64,000 nt of DNA from Microbacteriaceae bacterium PS02068 (GCA_029959325.1 JASCPF010000006.1:1-64000); one strand, 5' to 3'. Shown: positions 1 through 8,864, counted from the first letter of the stretch. The notes: generated by a model from the letters alone, not told the origin. Numbers and translations: made by a program.

Positions 1-44
1 CGGACGACCTGCTCCGGGGTGTGACGCTTCCTGCTGTTCGTCAT
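1..44 (-). CDS. IS3-family transposase OrfA, N-terminal fragment
   Basis: Only the first 14 codons are inside the window, reading MTNSRKRHTPEQVV. The string KRHTPEQVVRK is typical of the start of the helix-turn-helix OrfA protein of IS3 elements, which binds the terminal repeats and is normally fused to the OrfB integrase by frameshifting. Nothing can be said of the rest of the element. The call rests on this short but characteristic sequence. Confidence 0.7.
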   Translation of the reverse strand, partial: MTNSRKRHTPEQVV

Positions 45-122
45 GATCTGACCAGTCTCCCTGCCCGCGACCGCGGACAACAGGACGACTCTCATAACGA
101 CTGGACCTACGAAACGGGGTCA
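1..122 (-). mobile_element. End of an IS3-family insertion sequence (cut by window edge)
   Basis: The left edge of the window cuts through an insertion sequence. Its minus strand shows the first codons of an OrfA-type transposase with about 80 bases of untranslated IS sequence before them. The outer end lies near 122-126, where the minus strand reads TGACCCCGTTTCGTAGGTCC; an end beginning with TG suits IS3 elements. The same point is where the reading frame of the next gene loses its family resemblance. The other inverted repeat and the target duplication are outside the window, so the exact end and whether the element is intact are unknown. Confidence 0.65.
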
Positions 123-220
123 GCCCACGTTGTCAGACGCGCGGTGTCGATTCCGAGCTTCACGAGCCGGTACTGCACGAGTAGCTCACCTGCGGCGCCG
201 ATGTGCTGCGTCGTCGTCAT
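107..220 (-). pseudogene. PD-(D/E)XK nuclease-like protein, truncated by IS insertion
   Basis: An ATG opens a frame beginning MTTTQHIGAAGELL and continuing with YRLVKLGIDTARLTT. This resembles the start of small PD-(D/E)XK nuclease-like proteins, where a first helix with GxxGE is followed by a G(I/V)xxA segment and then the catalytic strands. Family resemblance is lost after about residue 31, exactly at the IS end, and the frame runs a few codons into the IS before a stop. The catalytic residues are missing, so this copy cannot be active. It lies 121 bases downstream of res on the same strand and may have been a third gene of the restriction locus. Family assignment is from memory of the motif; confidence is moderate. 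Confidence 0.55.
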
Positions 221-341
221 CGACGCATCGTCTCACGGCCGAGGTACGTCCTCGCGGACGAATCGGATCATGGCAACGGTCGCCGTCGTGCTGGGGCTTC
301 TGGGGTTGGCACGGCTCTGGCTAAAGCAAGAGCGCCTCGAG

Positions 342-2927
342 CTAATAGTTGCTGGCTGCTCCGCTTCGATAGAGAGCTTCCGCGTCCGTCGCAGTGGTGA
401 TCGCATCGCGCACCTGTTGCTGAGTGAGGTCAAGCACTCGAAGTGTGTCGTCCACCTTCGCAACCGCCTCAATCCGATGGAATGCGGAGCCGTGATCGAC
501 CGCGAACCGCGCGAGGCCACGGAGCTTGGGCAACGCGTCAGCGAGATGATAACCGTGAGGGTCCACGATGGACGGCTGGACGCTGCCACCGATGTCGGCG
601 AAAAATATGAAGTCGGGGAACAGCCGGCGCCAGGCACCCTTGCCGTCCACGTAGGCGATCGCGAGCGCATCGTCAGCCGCCCGTCCGGGATTTCGATACC
701 AGGCGGCGCTGTGGGGCAGCTCGCGGTCGAGCACGTCCACCTCCCAGCTGCCGAGCGACCCGATGGGGAATGTGCCCTGCGTGTCCGACATGAGATGCCG
801 GGTGCGTGTGGGTACCGCTTTCCCGTCCTCGCTGACAGTGGACTCAGTGCGTACCTTTGGGCGGAGGACGGATATCGGCTGAGGGGTGCCGGTCATCGCG
901 ATGAGCTCTGCGTAAACGGCCTGCCGTTCGTCTGAGAGTCCCTTAAGTGGAACTCTGTACTCGGTCAGCCACCGCTCGACGAGCGTCGTCGCGGCACGAT
1001 TGAGTTCGTCGGCGACGGTTGGCACCTTGGCGAGCGCGGCGACTTGGAGATGGGCGGCGAAGAACGCATCGTCGTTGCCATCGCGGTCGGCGATCCGTTC
1101 GGCGTACCTTGCGGCGATGTCCTTGCCGAGTACACGCCCGGCTGCGCGGTACTCGGCGTCGACGGTTCGATCGTCGGCGAGCTCGGTGAAGCTCGAGTCG
1201 ACGATGAACGTCCGATTGGCGATGGATGCGATGATCGTTTCGCCTTCGACGGTTCGGACATCCTGACGTGCCTCGTCGACGACGTCGGCGTACCGGGCTG
1301 CGAGACCGTCAAGGACGGCGAGAAGCTCGGCATGGGCGAGCTTCGTGGCGTTGGGAACGAGTCCGTCGTAGGCAAGGGCCTGCGCGAGGCCGGACAGTCG
1401 CGAGGTGGGCCGTGCGCCCTTCCGGGGAAGGGTCTCCGAGGGTAGCTGGTCGAAGGCTTCCCACACCTCCGCAGGGACTGTGCTGTTGACGTGCATGTCG
1501 ATGGGTCCGAGCAGCACCCGTCGACCGTCGCCTCCACCAGAACCGCCGGCCGGGTCGTCGTCGGCGTCGGAGGTACCGGAGGTGCCAAGGAGCAGCTCAA
1601 CAACCTTTCGGGCCGTGGACCGGTCGAAGAACGGCAGGATGCACTCGACCGAGTTGAGCCGGTCGTCTCCGGGGATGCGTCGCGCGAGTGGCGTCCGAAC
1701 CATCCGCCCGAGGAGCTGAGTGATGTGGGTGTCGTCCTGAGCGGGTCGATATGAAACAAGAACCTCGGCACGGGGACAGTCCCACCCGGTCGAGATCGCG
1801 TCCTTAGCGAGGAGCACCCGAACGACGGTGCGTTGCTGCACGTGCTCAGGGCTGATGTATCCGACGACGTGCCCTCCGACGACCAAGTCGCTATGTTCGC
1901 CGAACACGTGTGCGATGTTGGAGTCGCTCAGCTCTGGCCACTCCTGGACGATCGCTTGCAGTGCATCGAGAAGCATCTGGTCACTGGGGGTGTTGGGCAC
2001 TTGAACGACCAGAAGAGGAATCACCGGATCTTCGGTGGTTACTTGGGCGCCGTGATAGTCGGCCCAGTGCTGGGTCGATTCCCTTACCCTTCGGACACCG
2101 CGGCGCAACAGGACGGTATCGAACGTGCCGGTTTCGGCGGGGAAATCGAGACGAATGTCGTCTTTCAGCAGACCAGACTCCTGAACACGCGCGGGGTCGA
2201 CAACGACGTTTGGCAGCAGAGTTCTGCCGGAGGAGTCGGTCATCGCCTGATTGAATCGCTCGACGGTCGCGCTGATGCCGAGCACGATCGGAACGGGCGG
2301 GGCGCCGGCATCGCCGTTGACGAGTTGACGGACGATCGTCGACTTCTCCACCCGCTCGTTGCGATTAGGGCGCTTCATCCCTCTGTGTGCCTCATCGAGA
2401 ATCACGTAAAGCGTGAGGACGGGATCCTCGATCGTGTTGCGCAGCACATCCCAGAACGTGTTTGCCCGCCTATCCGGAGCGATCAGCATGTTCTCTGCGT
2501 CGGCCAGCGTGCCGCCCCGGACGAGCAGTGAACGGGAGGCTAGCTTCTGCGAGTTAAGGAAGTAGACGTGCCCAGGCTCCAGGCGATCGCCGGCGAACGT
2601 GTTGCCGATCGCCACGAGACGGGAGTACGGGATCTCTTCGGTTGCTTGCAGGATACGGTGACGAGTCTGCTCGTTCAGTGAGGGGTCGCTGGTGAACCAC
2701 AGCACAACCGCGCCGGGATCTGGCGCGAAATTGAAGTCATCGTTGCCGACAAAGAGGGCTTCGATGACTGCGGCCGCCATGACCGTCTTACCCGCCCCGG
2801 TGACGGCGGACAGCGAGAACGCTGACAGCCGCGGCCGCGGCCGGTGATAGTCCTCGCGTGCGTCGTTGAGGTTCGCGAGAACGTCATCGACCGCATCGGC
2901 CTGATAGTCCTTGAGGGTGAACTTCAC
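342..2927 (-). CDS. res: Type III restriction enzyme, Res subunit
   Basis: ATP-dependent translocase and endonuclease subunit of a type III restriction-modification system; it cuts DNA only in complex with Mod after meeting unmethylated sites. At 861 aa it has a normal length. The helicase core shows Walker A VTGAGKT at residues 42-48, a DEAH box (LDEAH) near residue 176, and later the helicase motif QLLGRMVRT. A C-terminal PD-(D/E)XK-like nuclease region contains FPDFIFF followed by IVDPHGYHLADALPKLRG. Its start overlaps the end of mod by four bases (ATGA), so the two are translationally coupled. The less GC-rich sequence than the chromosome to the right and the IS next door point to acquired DNA. 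Confidence 0.93.
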   Translation of the reverse strand: MKFTLKDYQADAVDDVLANLNDAREDYHRPRPRLSAFSLSAVTGAGKTVMAAAVIEALFVGNDDFNFAPDPGAVVLWFTSDPSLNEQTRHRILQATEEIPYSRLVAIGNTFAGDRLEPGHVYFLNSQKLASRSLLVRGGTLADAENMLIAPDRRANTFWDVLRNTIEDPVLTLYVILDEAHRGMKRPNRNERVEKSTIVRQLVNGDAGAPPVPIVLGISATVERFNQAMTDSSGRTLLPNVVVDPARVQESGLLKDDIRLDFPAETGTFDTVLLRRGVRRVRESTQHWADYHGAQVTTEDPVIPLLVVQVPNTPSDQMLLDALQAIVQEWPELSDSNIAHVFGEHSDLVVGGHVVGYISPEHVQQRTVVRVLLAKDAISTGWDCPRAEVLVSYRPAQDDTHITQLLGRMVRTPLARRIPGDDRLNSVECILPFFDRSTARKVVELLLGTSGTSDADDDPAGGSGGGDGRRVLLGPIDMHVNSTVPAEVWEAFDQLPSETLPRKGARPTSRLSGLAQALAYDGLVPNATKLAHAELLAVLDGLAARYADVVDEARQDVRTVEGETIIASIANRTFIVDSSFTELADDRTVDAEYRAAGRVLGKDIAARYAERIADRDGNDDAFFAAHLQVAALAKVPTVADELNRAATTLVERWLTEYRVPLKGLSDERQAVYAELIAMTGTPQPISVLRPKVRTESTVSEDGKAVPTRTRHLMSDTQGTFPIGSLGSWEVDVLDRELPHSAAWYRNPGRAADDALAIAYVDGKGAWRRLFPDFIFFADIGGSVQPSIVDPHGYHLADALPKLRGLARFAVDHGSAFHRIEAVAKVDDTLRVLDLTQQQVRDAITTATDAEALYRSGAASNY

Positions 2928-5089
2928 CGGTTCTCTCCCCCGACATTGATCGTGAAATTGGTCAGGTAGGACTCGTACAGCCGGACAGGCTCAATGTGCT
3001 CAGGAAGGCTCGAACAGACCATCTGAAATGACCGGTCATCGTCGGTGACGATATATGCCACGCGCGCCGCCGGGGCCGCGGTGAGCTGCTCGAGGAACGC
3101 ACGTGAGGTATCCACGTCGAACAGAACCCCATAGGTTTCCGAGACCTCGAAGTCATCGGACTCAAGGTTGATCCGCGCCCCCTGGGCACCAGCTCGCAGC
3201 CAAAGCAAAGGAGCAATGGCGGAAAACGCGCGGTTGTGAGACACGATGCGCGGGGATTCGTACGTGAGAGTGAAGACCTCGAGATTCTCGTTGAGCCCCT
3301 CAGCCATTGGGAACTCGTCGACGAACTTGTAGTCGCCTCGAATCGGCTCACCGCTGGGCGTCTTCCCAGTGATGGCGGCCACGATGCGGGGTTTCGTGAT
3401 GTAGTCACAGATTCCCCATCGCTCCCACTCCTGGTCGCCCGGGCGCAGCTGGTCAGCACGGAGCCCTCTCTGCTCGTCCGCACTCACCTCGTTGTTAGTG
3501 ATGCTGATCGACTGGCGGCGTCCGCCGTCCTGACGATTGAGCCGCATGACCGCGTGAGCGGTTGTTCCGGACCCCGCGAAGAAGTCGACGACCGTTGCGT
3601 TCGGGTTGTCTGCGACGAAGAATCTAAGCGCGTCCTCGACGGCATAGAGGGCTTTCGGGTACGGGAACTTCCTGTCCGGAAGGAGCGAGGCGAGTAGCCG
3701 TGAACCACTGTTGCCGGCGTCGTGAGACGAGATTCGCCAGACGTCCGTCGGCACGAATCGCGCTTCGTAATCTGAGCTGTCGGTAATCACCGAGCCATCG
3801 GCGCGGCGGCCCAGAACTTTGAAGGTGCCGTCTGCCACTTTCGTGCGCTCGCCCAGCTTGAGGTAATACGGGGTCGTTCGTTCGCCATTCCACCTGCCCA
3901 ACCGAGCGTGGCCCTGAGTGATCGCGTCTCGAAGAGCGGCGGGACTGATCTGCCAACGACCTTCGCGACCGTCCTGCCGGATCGGCCACACGGCGACGGC
4001 TCCGTCGGGACTCGGTTCGTCCCGCCAACCATCGCCGTAGAAGGGTTCCCCGACTGAATGGAAGATGGGCCCATCCGCGGAGTTGATTACAAATACGGGG
4101 TAGAACAAGTTGGGATGTGTCGTGCGGAACGGCTGTGTGCCTGACCGCATCAGCAAGTTCCAACGGATGTCGTTCTTGTTCCTTGTCATCACAGGATTCC
4201 ACTCGCTCCCAAGCGGTAGCGGCGCCGGCGATGACGTTCCGAATTGGACAAAGTAGAGATACTCGGCTGATCGGTTGAATGTTCCACTTCGAGTGGAGCC
4301 GGCACCGTTGATCGAAGAGGTCACCATCGTGATCCTCGCCTCCGGAAATGTCTGCTCAAGGAGCAAGCCAAGTCGCAGGTACTCCTTCTCGTCGATCGTG
4401 ACGATGAGCACCGAGTTATCTGGGTTCAACAGCCGCTTGGCGACGCTCAGGCGACGCTCGATGAACGCTAGCCATTTGGAGTGCCGGTAAATGTCCTCAC
4501 CGTCGACGTAGTCGTTGTTGTACTTCCAGTCCTTCGCACCGGTGTTGTAGGGCGGATCGATGTAGATAACGTCGACCCGGCCCGCGTGGGTGTATTGGAG
4601 GGTTTGAAGTGCGTGATAGTTCTCGGCGTTGATGACGGTATGGAACGGCTTGTCACCGCCACGCTCGACCCGACCGGTTGATACCAGCCCTGGATAGATC
4701 GGATCCCGAAACTCAGCGACCACGACAAGATCTCCGACGTCACGGGTCGTGACCTCCTGCTCCGCTTCTGCGGATGGTGCCGACGTCGCGTCCGCAATAG
4801 CCGCCACGAGGGTTGCCCTGCGGATGGACCCATCCCGCGCGATGCTTCGCACTCTCCACATTCTGTCGTCAACGGTTGAAGGCGCCTCGCCGCGTGCAGG
4901 AAGGAACTTCACTTTGTCGTTGACGCGGATTGGGCGGCCCGGTAGCTCCACGGTTTCCGGCGTGTGGCGCTCGAAGTTCAGCCCGAATGCGCGGCGGCTG
5001 CTGAGCGCGGAGTACTCGCGGCTGAGGTCAGCTGCCAGTTGCGGGTTGAGTTGCTCGACGTGTTTGAGCAGCTGAGTAATTCGGGACAC
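2924..5089 (-). CDS. mod: Type III DNA methyltransferase, Mod subunit
   Basis: Site-specific adenine-N6 methyltransferase that both protects the host and recognises DNA for Res. The catalytic motif DPPYNTG lies near residue 177 and the AdoMet-binding FFAGSGTT near residue 500; this order (DPPY first) is that of beta-class type III Mod proteins. The variable centre between them should hold the target recognition domain. Length is about 721 aa from the GTG that gives VSRITQLLKH, which matches the usual family start; an ATG 16 codons upstream (5137) is also open. Mod precedes and overlaps res by four bases. No simple-sequence repeat that would make it phase-variable is seen in the coding region. 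Confidence 0.92.
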   Translation of the reverse strand: MSRITQLLKHVEQLNPQLAADLSREYSALSSRRAFGLNFERHTPETVELPGRPIRVNDKVKFLPARGEAPSTVDDRMWRVRSIARDGSIRRATLVAAIADATSAPSAEAEQEVTTRDVGDLVVVAEFRDPIYPGLVSTGRVERGGDKPFHTVINAENYHALQTLQYTHAGRVDVIYIDPPYNTGAKDWKYNNDYVDGEDIYRHSKWLAFIERRLSVAKRLLNPDNSVLIVTIDEKEYLRLGLLLEQTFPEARITMVTSSINGAGSTRSGTFNRSAEYLYFVQFGTSSPAPLPLGSEWNPVMTRNKNDIRWNLLMRSGTQPFRTTHPNLFYPVFVINSADGPIFHSVGEPFYGDGWRDEPSPDGAVAVWPIRQDGREGRWQISPAALRDAITQGHARLGRWNGERTTPYYLKLGERTKVADGTFKVLGRRADGSVITDSSDYEARFVPTDVWRISSHDAGNSGSRLLASLLPDRKFPYPKALYAVEDALRFFVADNPNATVVDFFAGSGTTAHAVMRLNRQDGGRRQSISITNNEVSADEQRGLRADQLRPGDQEWERWGICDYITKPRIVAAITGKTPSGEPIRGDYKFVDEFPMAEGLNENLEVFTLTYESPRIVSHNRAFSAIAPLLWLRAGAQGARINLESDDFEVSETYGVLFDVDTSRAFLEQLTAAPAARVAYIVTDDDRSFQMVCSSLPEHIEPVRLYESYLTNFTINVGGENR

Positions 5090-5315
5090 AACCGACAGCC
5101 TATTGATCCCGTTGCCACTGCCCTCGCAGACCTGCATCGCGACCGGTAGGGTCCCGATTCGTCTGCGGAAGATGGCGATGACTCCGCGATCGCGCTTGTG
5201 ATCTCCATGCAGTGGACCGGGGGCACGCTCCCCTCTAGGGACAGCTCCTTACGACATGCCCAAGAAGGGGCCGAGCCGGCGGTCATCTCGCGTGCCATTC
5301 AAGACCTCACCCTTG

Positions 5316-5366
5316 CCGAAATGTCCAAACGGACATCACGTGGACACGTCTGCTGGGAGATGGACA
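5316..5366 (+). repeat. Direct repeat A at left edge of metal island (recombination-site-like)
   Basis: This 51-base stretch matches 24034-24084 in the same orientation; by eye 43 of 51 bases agree and 29 of the first 32. It contains the interrupted palindrome TGTCC-AAAC-GGACA, then CACGTGGACAC and ATGGACA. More TGTCC or GGACA elements follow in loose array to about 5476 (near 5394, 5436 and 5471). Repeated, partly inverted short sites spread over about 150 bases resemble a multi-site recombination region such as a resolvase res site, or a regulator-binding array. No recombinase gene is seen beside it. The rest of the 5090-5529 gap contains no convincing gene. Confidence 0.6.
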
Positions 5367-5529
5367 ACTCCAAATGTAGGAACCGCTCAGAGATGTCCAC
5401 GACGACTCGACGAGACCGAGGAATCGCGGCTAAAGTGTCCGCGTCCAACGCGTGTGTCTACTCCTCGAGTTGTCCATCGCGGTTCGAGCTGACGACACCC
5501 GCCAGAAACATGTGCTCGCAGCTCATCGT

Positions 5530-6753
5530 TTACAGAGTGGTGACGACGGTACCTGCTGGTTTGTACAGCACAGCCAAGGCGGTAACGCCGACGATGGCGA
5601 ATCCGAGCAGCGCGCTAGCCGCGATGGGCAGTCCAATGACACCGAGCCAGCCCGCGATCGGGTAGCTAACCAGAAAGCAGCCGTGCGAAAGTGCGAATTG
5701 TGCGGTGTATACCAGGTTGCGGTTAGCGGGGGTGGACGCGTCGGCTAGAAGCCGTGACGAAGGGGTGTTAATCAGCGAGGTACTGGCACCGAGCAACGCC
5801 CAGGTGGCAAGCAGCATCCACCAGCCCTCTCCCGTGGTCGTGGCGATAATCGTCATCGCGATGGCCGCGATCAGACCCGAAACAAGCGTCCAGGCACCGA
5901 TGCTCATGGCGCACAAGACACCGATGCGGTCGACGATCCACGGGACGTTGAGGGCAATGATCAGGGAGCCGACCCCATACGCGCCGAGGGCGAGGGCGAG
6001 GGCGGTGTCATCCAGGTCGAACACGCCTTTGGTGTAGACGACGGAGTTGACCAGGACGATAGCGGTGCCGGCCGCGACGACCACGTTGGCGGCCATCAGG
6101 AAGCGGAGGCTGGGCGTGCGGGCGAACACGCGCAGCCCGGTTGGCAGCCGCTCCCAGAACGTGCCGGTGGACGCATCGGGTACGTGTGCGGGAAGGCGGG
6201 CGATGAGGACGAGGGTGGCGGAGGCGGCGAAGCCGACGGCGGTGCCCACGAACAGGTTGTTGTAGCTGATCACGGCAAGTAGGGCTGCGGCGATGACGGG
6301 GCTGAGGATCGAGTCGAGATCGTAGGCGAGGCGTGACAGCGCGAGGGCACGAGTGTACTGCTGGGGGTCGGGCAGCACGCTCGGGATGAGTGATTGGAAG
6401 GCGGGGGTGAAGGTCGCGGACGCGGACTGCAGCACGAACACGAGCACGTAGATCTGCCAGGTGTCCTGGACGAAGGGCAGGGTGAACGCGATCGCGAGTC
6501 GAACGGCGTCGGCGCCGACCAGAACGGCCTTCTTGGGGAGCCTGTCCACGAGCGCTGCAACCAGGGGTGCGACGCCGACGTAGGCGACCATCTTGATCGT
6601 CAACGCGGTGCCGAGCACCGATCCGGCGGCATCTCCGGCGATCTCGAACGCGAGCAGTCCGAGGGCAACGGTGAGCAGGCCGGTGCCGACAAGGGCGATG
6701 ACCTGGGCGAAGAACAGCGCCCGGTAGGTGCCGTTGCGTAAGACGGTGATCAT
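5530..6753 (-). CDS. MFS efflux transporter, probably for nickel/cobalt (NreB-like)
   Basis: A 407-aa integral membrane protein with about 12 hydrophobic segments and the MFS loop signature DRLPKKA after the second helix. The start MITVLRNGTYRALFFAQVIAL and the stretch FTPAFQSLIPSVLPD recall NreB-type metal exporters. Its start overlaps the end of an ArsR regulator by four bases, so the pair is one operon, and that regulator is of a Ni/Co-sensing kind. The probable role is proton-driven export of nickel or cobalt across the inner membrane. Substrate is inferred from context; a drug exporter is the main alternative. No His-rich tail, as some NreB proteins have, is present. Confidence 0.75.
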   Translation of the reverse strand: MITVLRNGTYRALFFAQVIALVGTGLLTVALGLLAFEIAGDAAGSVLGTALTIKMVAYVGVAPLVAALVDRLPKKAVLVGADAVRLAIAFTLPFVQDTWQIYVLVFVLQSASATFTPAFQSLIPSVLPDPQQYTRALALSRLAYDLDSILSPVIAAALLAVISYNNLFVGTAVGFAASATLVLIARLPAHVPDASTGTFWERLPTGLRVFARTPSLRFLMAANVVVAAGTAIVLVNSVVYTKGVFDLDDTALALALGAYGVGSLIIALNVPWIVDRIGVLCAMSIGAWTLVSGLIAAIAMTIIATTTGEGWWMLLATWALLGASTSLINTPSSRLLADASTPANRNLVYTAQFALSHGCFLVSYPIAGWLGVIGLPIAASALLGFAIVGVTALAVLYKPAGTVVTTL

Positions 6754-7130
6754 GGCGCCACAGGGCGGCTGGCGTCGGCTCCGGCGTGGTGGTGCGGGGC
6801 GGCGCCACCGAGGGAGTGCTCGGCTTGGAAGATCGCGTCCGTGACCAGCTGGCGCGCGTGTTCGTCGGCGAGGGCGTAGAACACGCGGGTGCCGTCTTGT
6901 CGGGTGGTGACCATACGGGCCAGGCGCAGCTTGGCGAGATGCTGGGAGACGGCGGCGGGTGACTTGTCGACGATGTCGGCGATGTGGTTCACGGACAACT
7001 CCCCGGCTCCCTCGAGCGCGAGGATGATCCGCACGCGGGTGGCGTCAGCGAGCATCGCGAAGACCTCGACGGCGAGCTCTACGTAGAGGCTGTCGGGGTC
7101 GCGGCCGCATGTCACGTTATCTGCATTCAT
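6750..7130 (-). CDS. ArsR/SmtB-family metal-sensing repressor (KmtR-like)
   Basis: A 126-aa winged-helix repressor. The string SPAAVSQHLAKLRLARMV is the recognition helix region and TRQDGTRVFYAL the wing. VEVFAMLADATRVRI at residues 20-34 and DAIFQAEH near the C terminus match mycobacterial KmtR, which senses nickel and cobalt; the tail adds HHHAG, which could supply metal ligands. It is the first gene of a two-gene operon with the MFS exporter, so it most likely represses both until metal binds. An inverted repeat overlaps its start codon. The metal specificity is inference from similarity. Confidence 0.85.
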   Translation of the reverse strand: MNADNVTCGRDPDSLYVELAVEVFAMLADATRVRIILALEGAGELSVNHIADIVDKSPAAVSQHLAKLRLARMVTTRQDGTRVFYALADEHARQLVTDAIFQAEHSLGGAAPHHHAGADASRPVAP

Positions 7131-7138
7131 ACGCAGAT
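7119..7138. promoter_or_regulatory. Candidate ArsR operator
   Basis: A perfect 6-base inverted repeat, ATCTGC and GCAGAT, separated by 8 bases, straddles the ArsR start codon. Site size and position suit an ArsR-family dimer blocking its own transcription. A CATATGG sequence follows just outside. Assignment is by position only. Confidence 0.4.
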
Positions 7139-7178
7139 TCTTCCATATGGAGGGATGGCTCGCCGCTGACGATGATGC

Positions 7179-7784
7179 TCAGTCGAGGTGGCGGGCGCGG
7201 TGCAGGAGCGCGTCCATGCCGAATTCAAGGTGTGCGGCGGCGTTGTCGTCGAGGAAGAGATCGCGGACGCTGGTGAGTGCGGGGAACGAATGTGCGGCGA
7301 GTTCCTGCTCGAAGCGGTGGGCGCCGTCCTCGGGGGTGGTCTGTTCTTCGTGGACGAGTCCGACCACGAGGTAGTTGAGGCTCCAGAAGGTGGTGACGGC
7401 GAGGTCGGGGTCGACGCCGGCATCGAGCAGCGCGGCAATCACCGCCTCCCCTAGCCGCAGGGTGTTGGTTTCGGAGACCCTCGTACCCGAGACGAGATGT
7501 GCGCCGTCGCGGTGGTTCAGAAGGACCTGGCGGTAGCGGCGGAAGATCTCTTTGACCCGGTCGATCGGCGGGTGTGGGAGGTCGTCGAAGGAGAGCTCGC
7601 CGAGAATGGCGTCTGCCATCAGGTCGAAGAGGCGCGCTTTGCTCCCCACCTGCAGCGACACCGAGTTGAGGTGAACGTCGAGATGTCGGGCGATCCCACG
7701 GAGGGTGATGGCGTCCGCCCCGCCGCGATCGAGCAGGGCCAAGGCGGCGTGGATGACGTCGCGGCGGGATAGTCGGTCGGCCAC
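7179..7784 (-). CDS. TetR-family repressor with TetR-type C-terminal domain
   Basis: A 201-aa regulator. The N-terminal helix-turn-helix spans about residues 5-50 (RRDVIHAALALLDRGGADAI then TLRGIARHLDV). The C-terminal domain contains a FWSLNYLVVGLVHEEQ segment as in tetracycline-repressor-type (TetR_C) proteins. It is divergent from a cation diffusion facilitator gene, and three near-identical palindromes lie between the two start codons, so it very likely represses both. Metal exporters are more often controlled by ArsR, MerR or DtxR proteins. Its ligand is unknown. Confidence 0.88.
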   Translation of the reverse strand: MADRLSRRDVIHAALALLDRGGADAITLRGIARHLDVHLNSVSLQVGSKARLFDLMADAILGELSFDDLPHPPIDRVKEIFRRYRQVLLNHRDGAHLVSGTRVSETNTLRLGEAVIAALLDAGVDPDLAVTTFWSLNYLVVGLVHEEQTTPEDGAHRFEQELAAHSFPALTSVRDLFLDDNAAAHLEFGMDALLHRARHLD

Positions 7785-7801
7785 AGGTCTCTCCTCCGAG
7801 C

Positions 7802-7863
7802 TTGGTCAGTGACCAACACTGTAGTAGCTTGGTCACCGATCAAGGAAATTGGTCACTGACCAA
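7802..7863. promoter_or_regulatory. Three palindromic TetR operators
   Basis: Three 15-base palindromes occupy the divergent promoter: TTGGTCAGTGACCAA at 7802, TTGGTCACCGATCAA at 7829 and TTGGTCACTGACCAA at 7849. Their starts are 27 and 20 bases apart. The last ends just before the AAGGAG ribosome-binding site of the CDF gene. Size and symmetry fit a TetR dimer. Confidence 0.85.
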
Positions 7864-7877
7864 GTAAGGAGTGGGAC

Positions 7878-8819
7878 ATGGGTGCGGGTCACAACCACGG
7901 TGCACCGACTACCGAGGCAGGAGCGCCCGGGGATCACCGAGCACGACTGTGGATCGCGTTCGGCCTGACGGCGACGATCGTGATCGCGCAGGCGATCGGT
8001 TCCATCGTCACCGGCAGCCTGGCGCTGCTGACGGACACCGCACACGCGATCACCGACGCGTCCGGTCTGCTGGTCGCGCTGATCGCGGCGACGCTGATGC
8101 TGCGGCCGGCTAATCCGAAGCGGACCTGGGGATTCCGACGCATCGAGGTGATCGCCGCACTCGGGCAGGCCGCACTGCTGCTGGTGGTGGGCACTTACGC
8201 CGCCGTCGAAGGTATCCGACGCCTGTTCGAGCCGCCGGAGGTCGCCGCGGGAGAGATGCTCGTGTTCGGCATCGTCGGCCTCGCGGCGAATGTGATCGCG
8301 ATCGTGATCCTCTCCTCGAGCCGCGGCGCGAACTTCAATATGCGGGCAGCGTTCCTGGAGGTGATCAACGATGCACTCGGCTCGCTCGGGGTGATCGTGG
8401 CCGCGATTGTGATCGCCACGACCGGGTTCCAGCAGGCCGACGCGATTGCAGGGCTCCTGATCGCGGGACTGATCGTGCCGCGCGCGATCATTTTGATGCG
8501 CGACACCACCCGGGTGCTCATGGAGTTCACCCCTGCCGGGCTCGACTTGGACGAGGTACGCCGGCACATCCTTGAGCTCGAACACGTCACCGACGTGCAC
8601 GACCTGCACGCATCGACGGTCGCCACTGGCCTGCCCACCCTGACCGCGCATGTGGTGGTCGAGGATGAGTGCTTCACCGACGGGCATGCCGCGGAGGTGT
8701 TGCACGAGGTACGCGAATGCGTGGCCGGTCACTTCCCGGTGTCGATTCAGCACTCGACCTTCCAGATCGAGACCGCGCACCTCACCGAGGACGAGCCAGC
8801 CCTTGTCCGCCACCGCTGA
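7878..8819 (+). CDS. Cation diffusion facilitator (CzcD-like metal/proton antiporter)
   Basis: A 313-aa transporter expected to export Zn, Co or related divalent ions in exchange for protons. Six hydrophobic helices are followed by a cytoplasmic dimerisation domain with THVTD-type HVTDVHDLH and the C-terminal VSIQHSTFQIE. The helix-2 metal site is canonical (HAITD), but the helix-5 site reads EVINDALGS, with Glu in place of the usual His or Asp, so specificity may differ from classical CzcD. The N terminus has a short HNHG metal-binding segment. Good AAGGAG precedes the ATG. It is divergent from, and surely regulated by, the neighbouring TetR protein. Confidence 0.92.
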   Translation: MGAGHNHGAPTTEAGAPGDHRARLWIAFGLTATIVIAQAIGSIVTGSLALLTDTAHAITDASGLLVALIAATLMLRPANPKRTWGFRRIEVIAALGQAALLLVVGTYAAVEGIRRLFEPPEVAAGEMLVFGIVGLAANVIAIVILSSSRGANFNMRAAFLEVINDALGSLGVIVAAIVIATTGFQQADAIAGLLIAGLIVPRAIILMRDTTRVLMEFTPAGLDLDEVRRHILELEHVTDVHDLHASTVATGLPTLTAHVVVEDECFTDGHAAEVLHEVRECVAGHFPVSIQHSTFQIETAHLTEDEPALVRHR

Positions 8820-8864
8820 GCCGGGCCCCCCAGCGCCGCGGTAGCGGTCGGCGGAGGAAGGGTG

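Noticed and set aside
1..5529. R-M locus as a phase-variable system
   Set aside because: No simple-sequence repeat tract was found in mod or its upstream region that could switch expression.
5198..5665. Possible small gene over repeat A
   Set aside because: Composition does not look like coding DNA here, it overlaps the MFS gene on the other strand, and the palindromes explain the region better.
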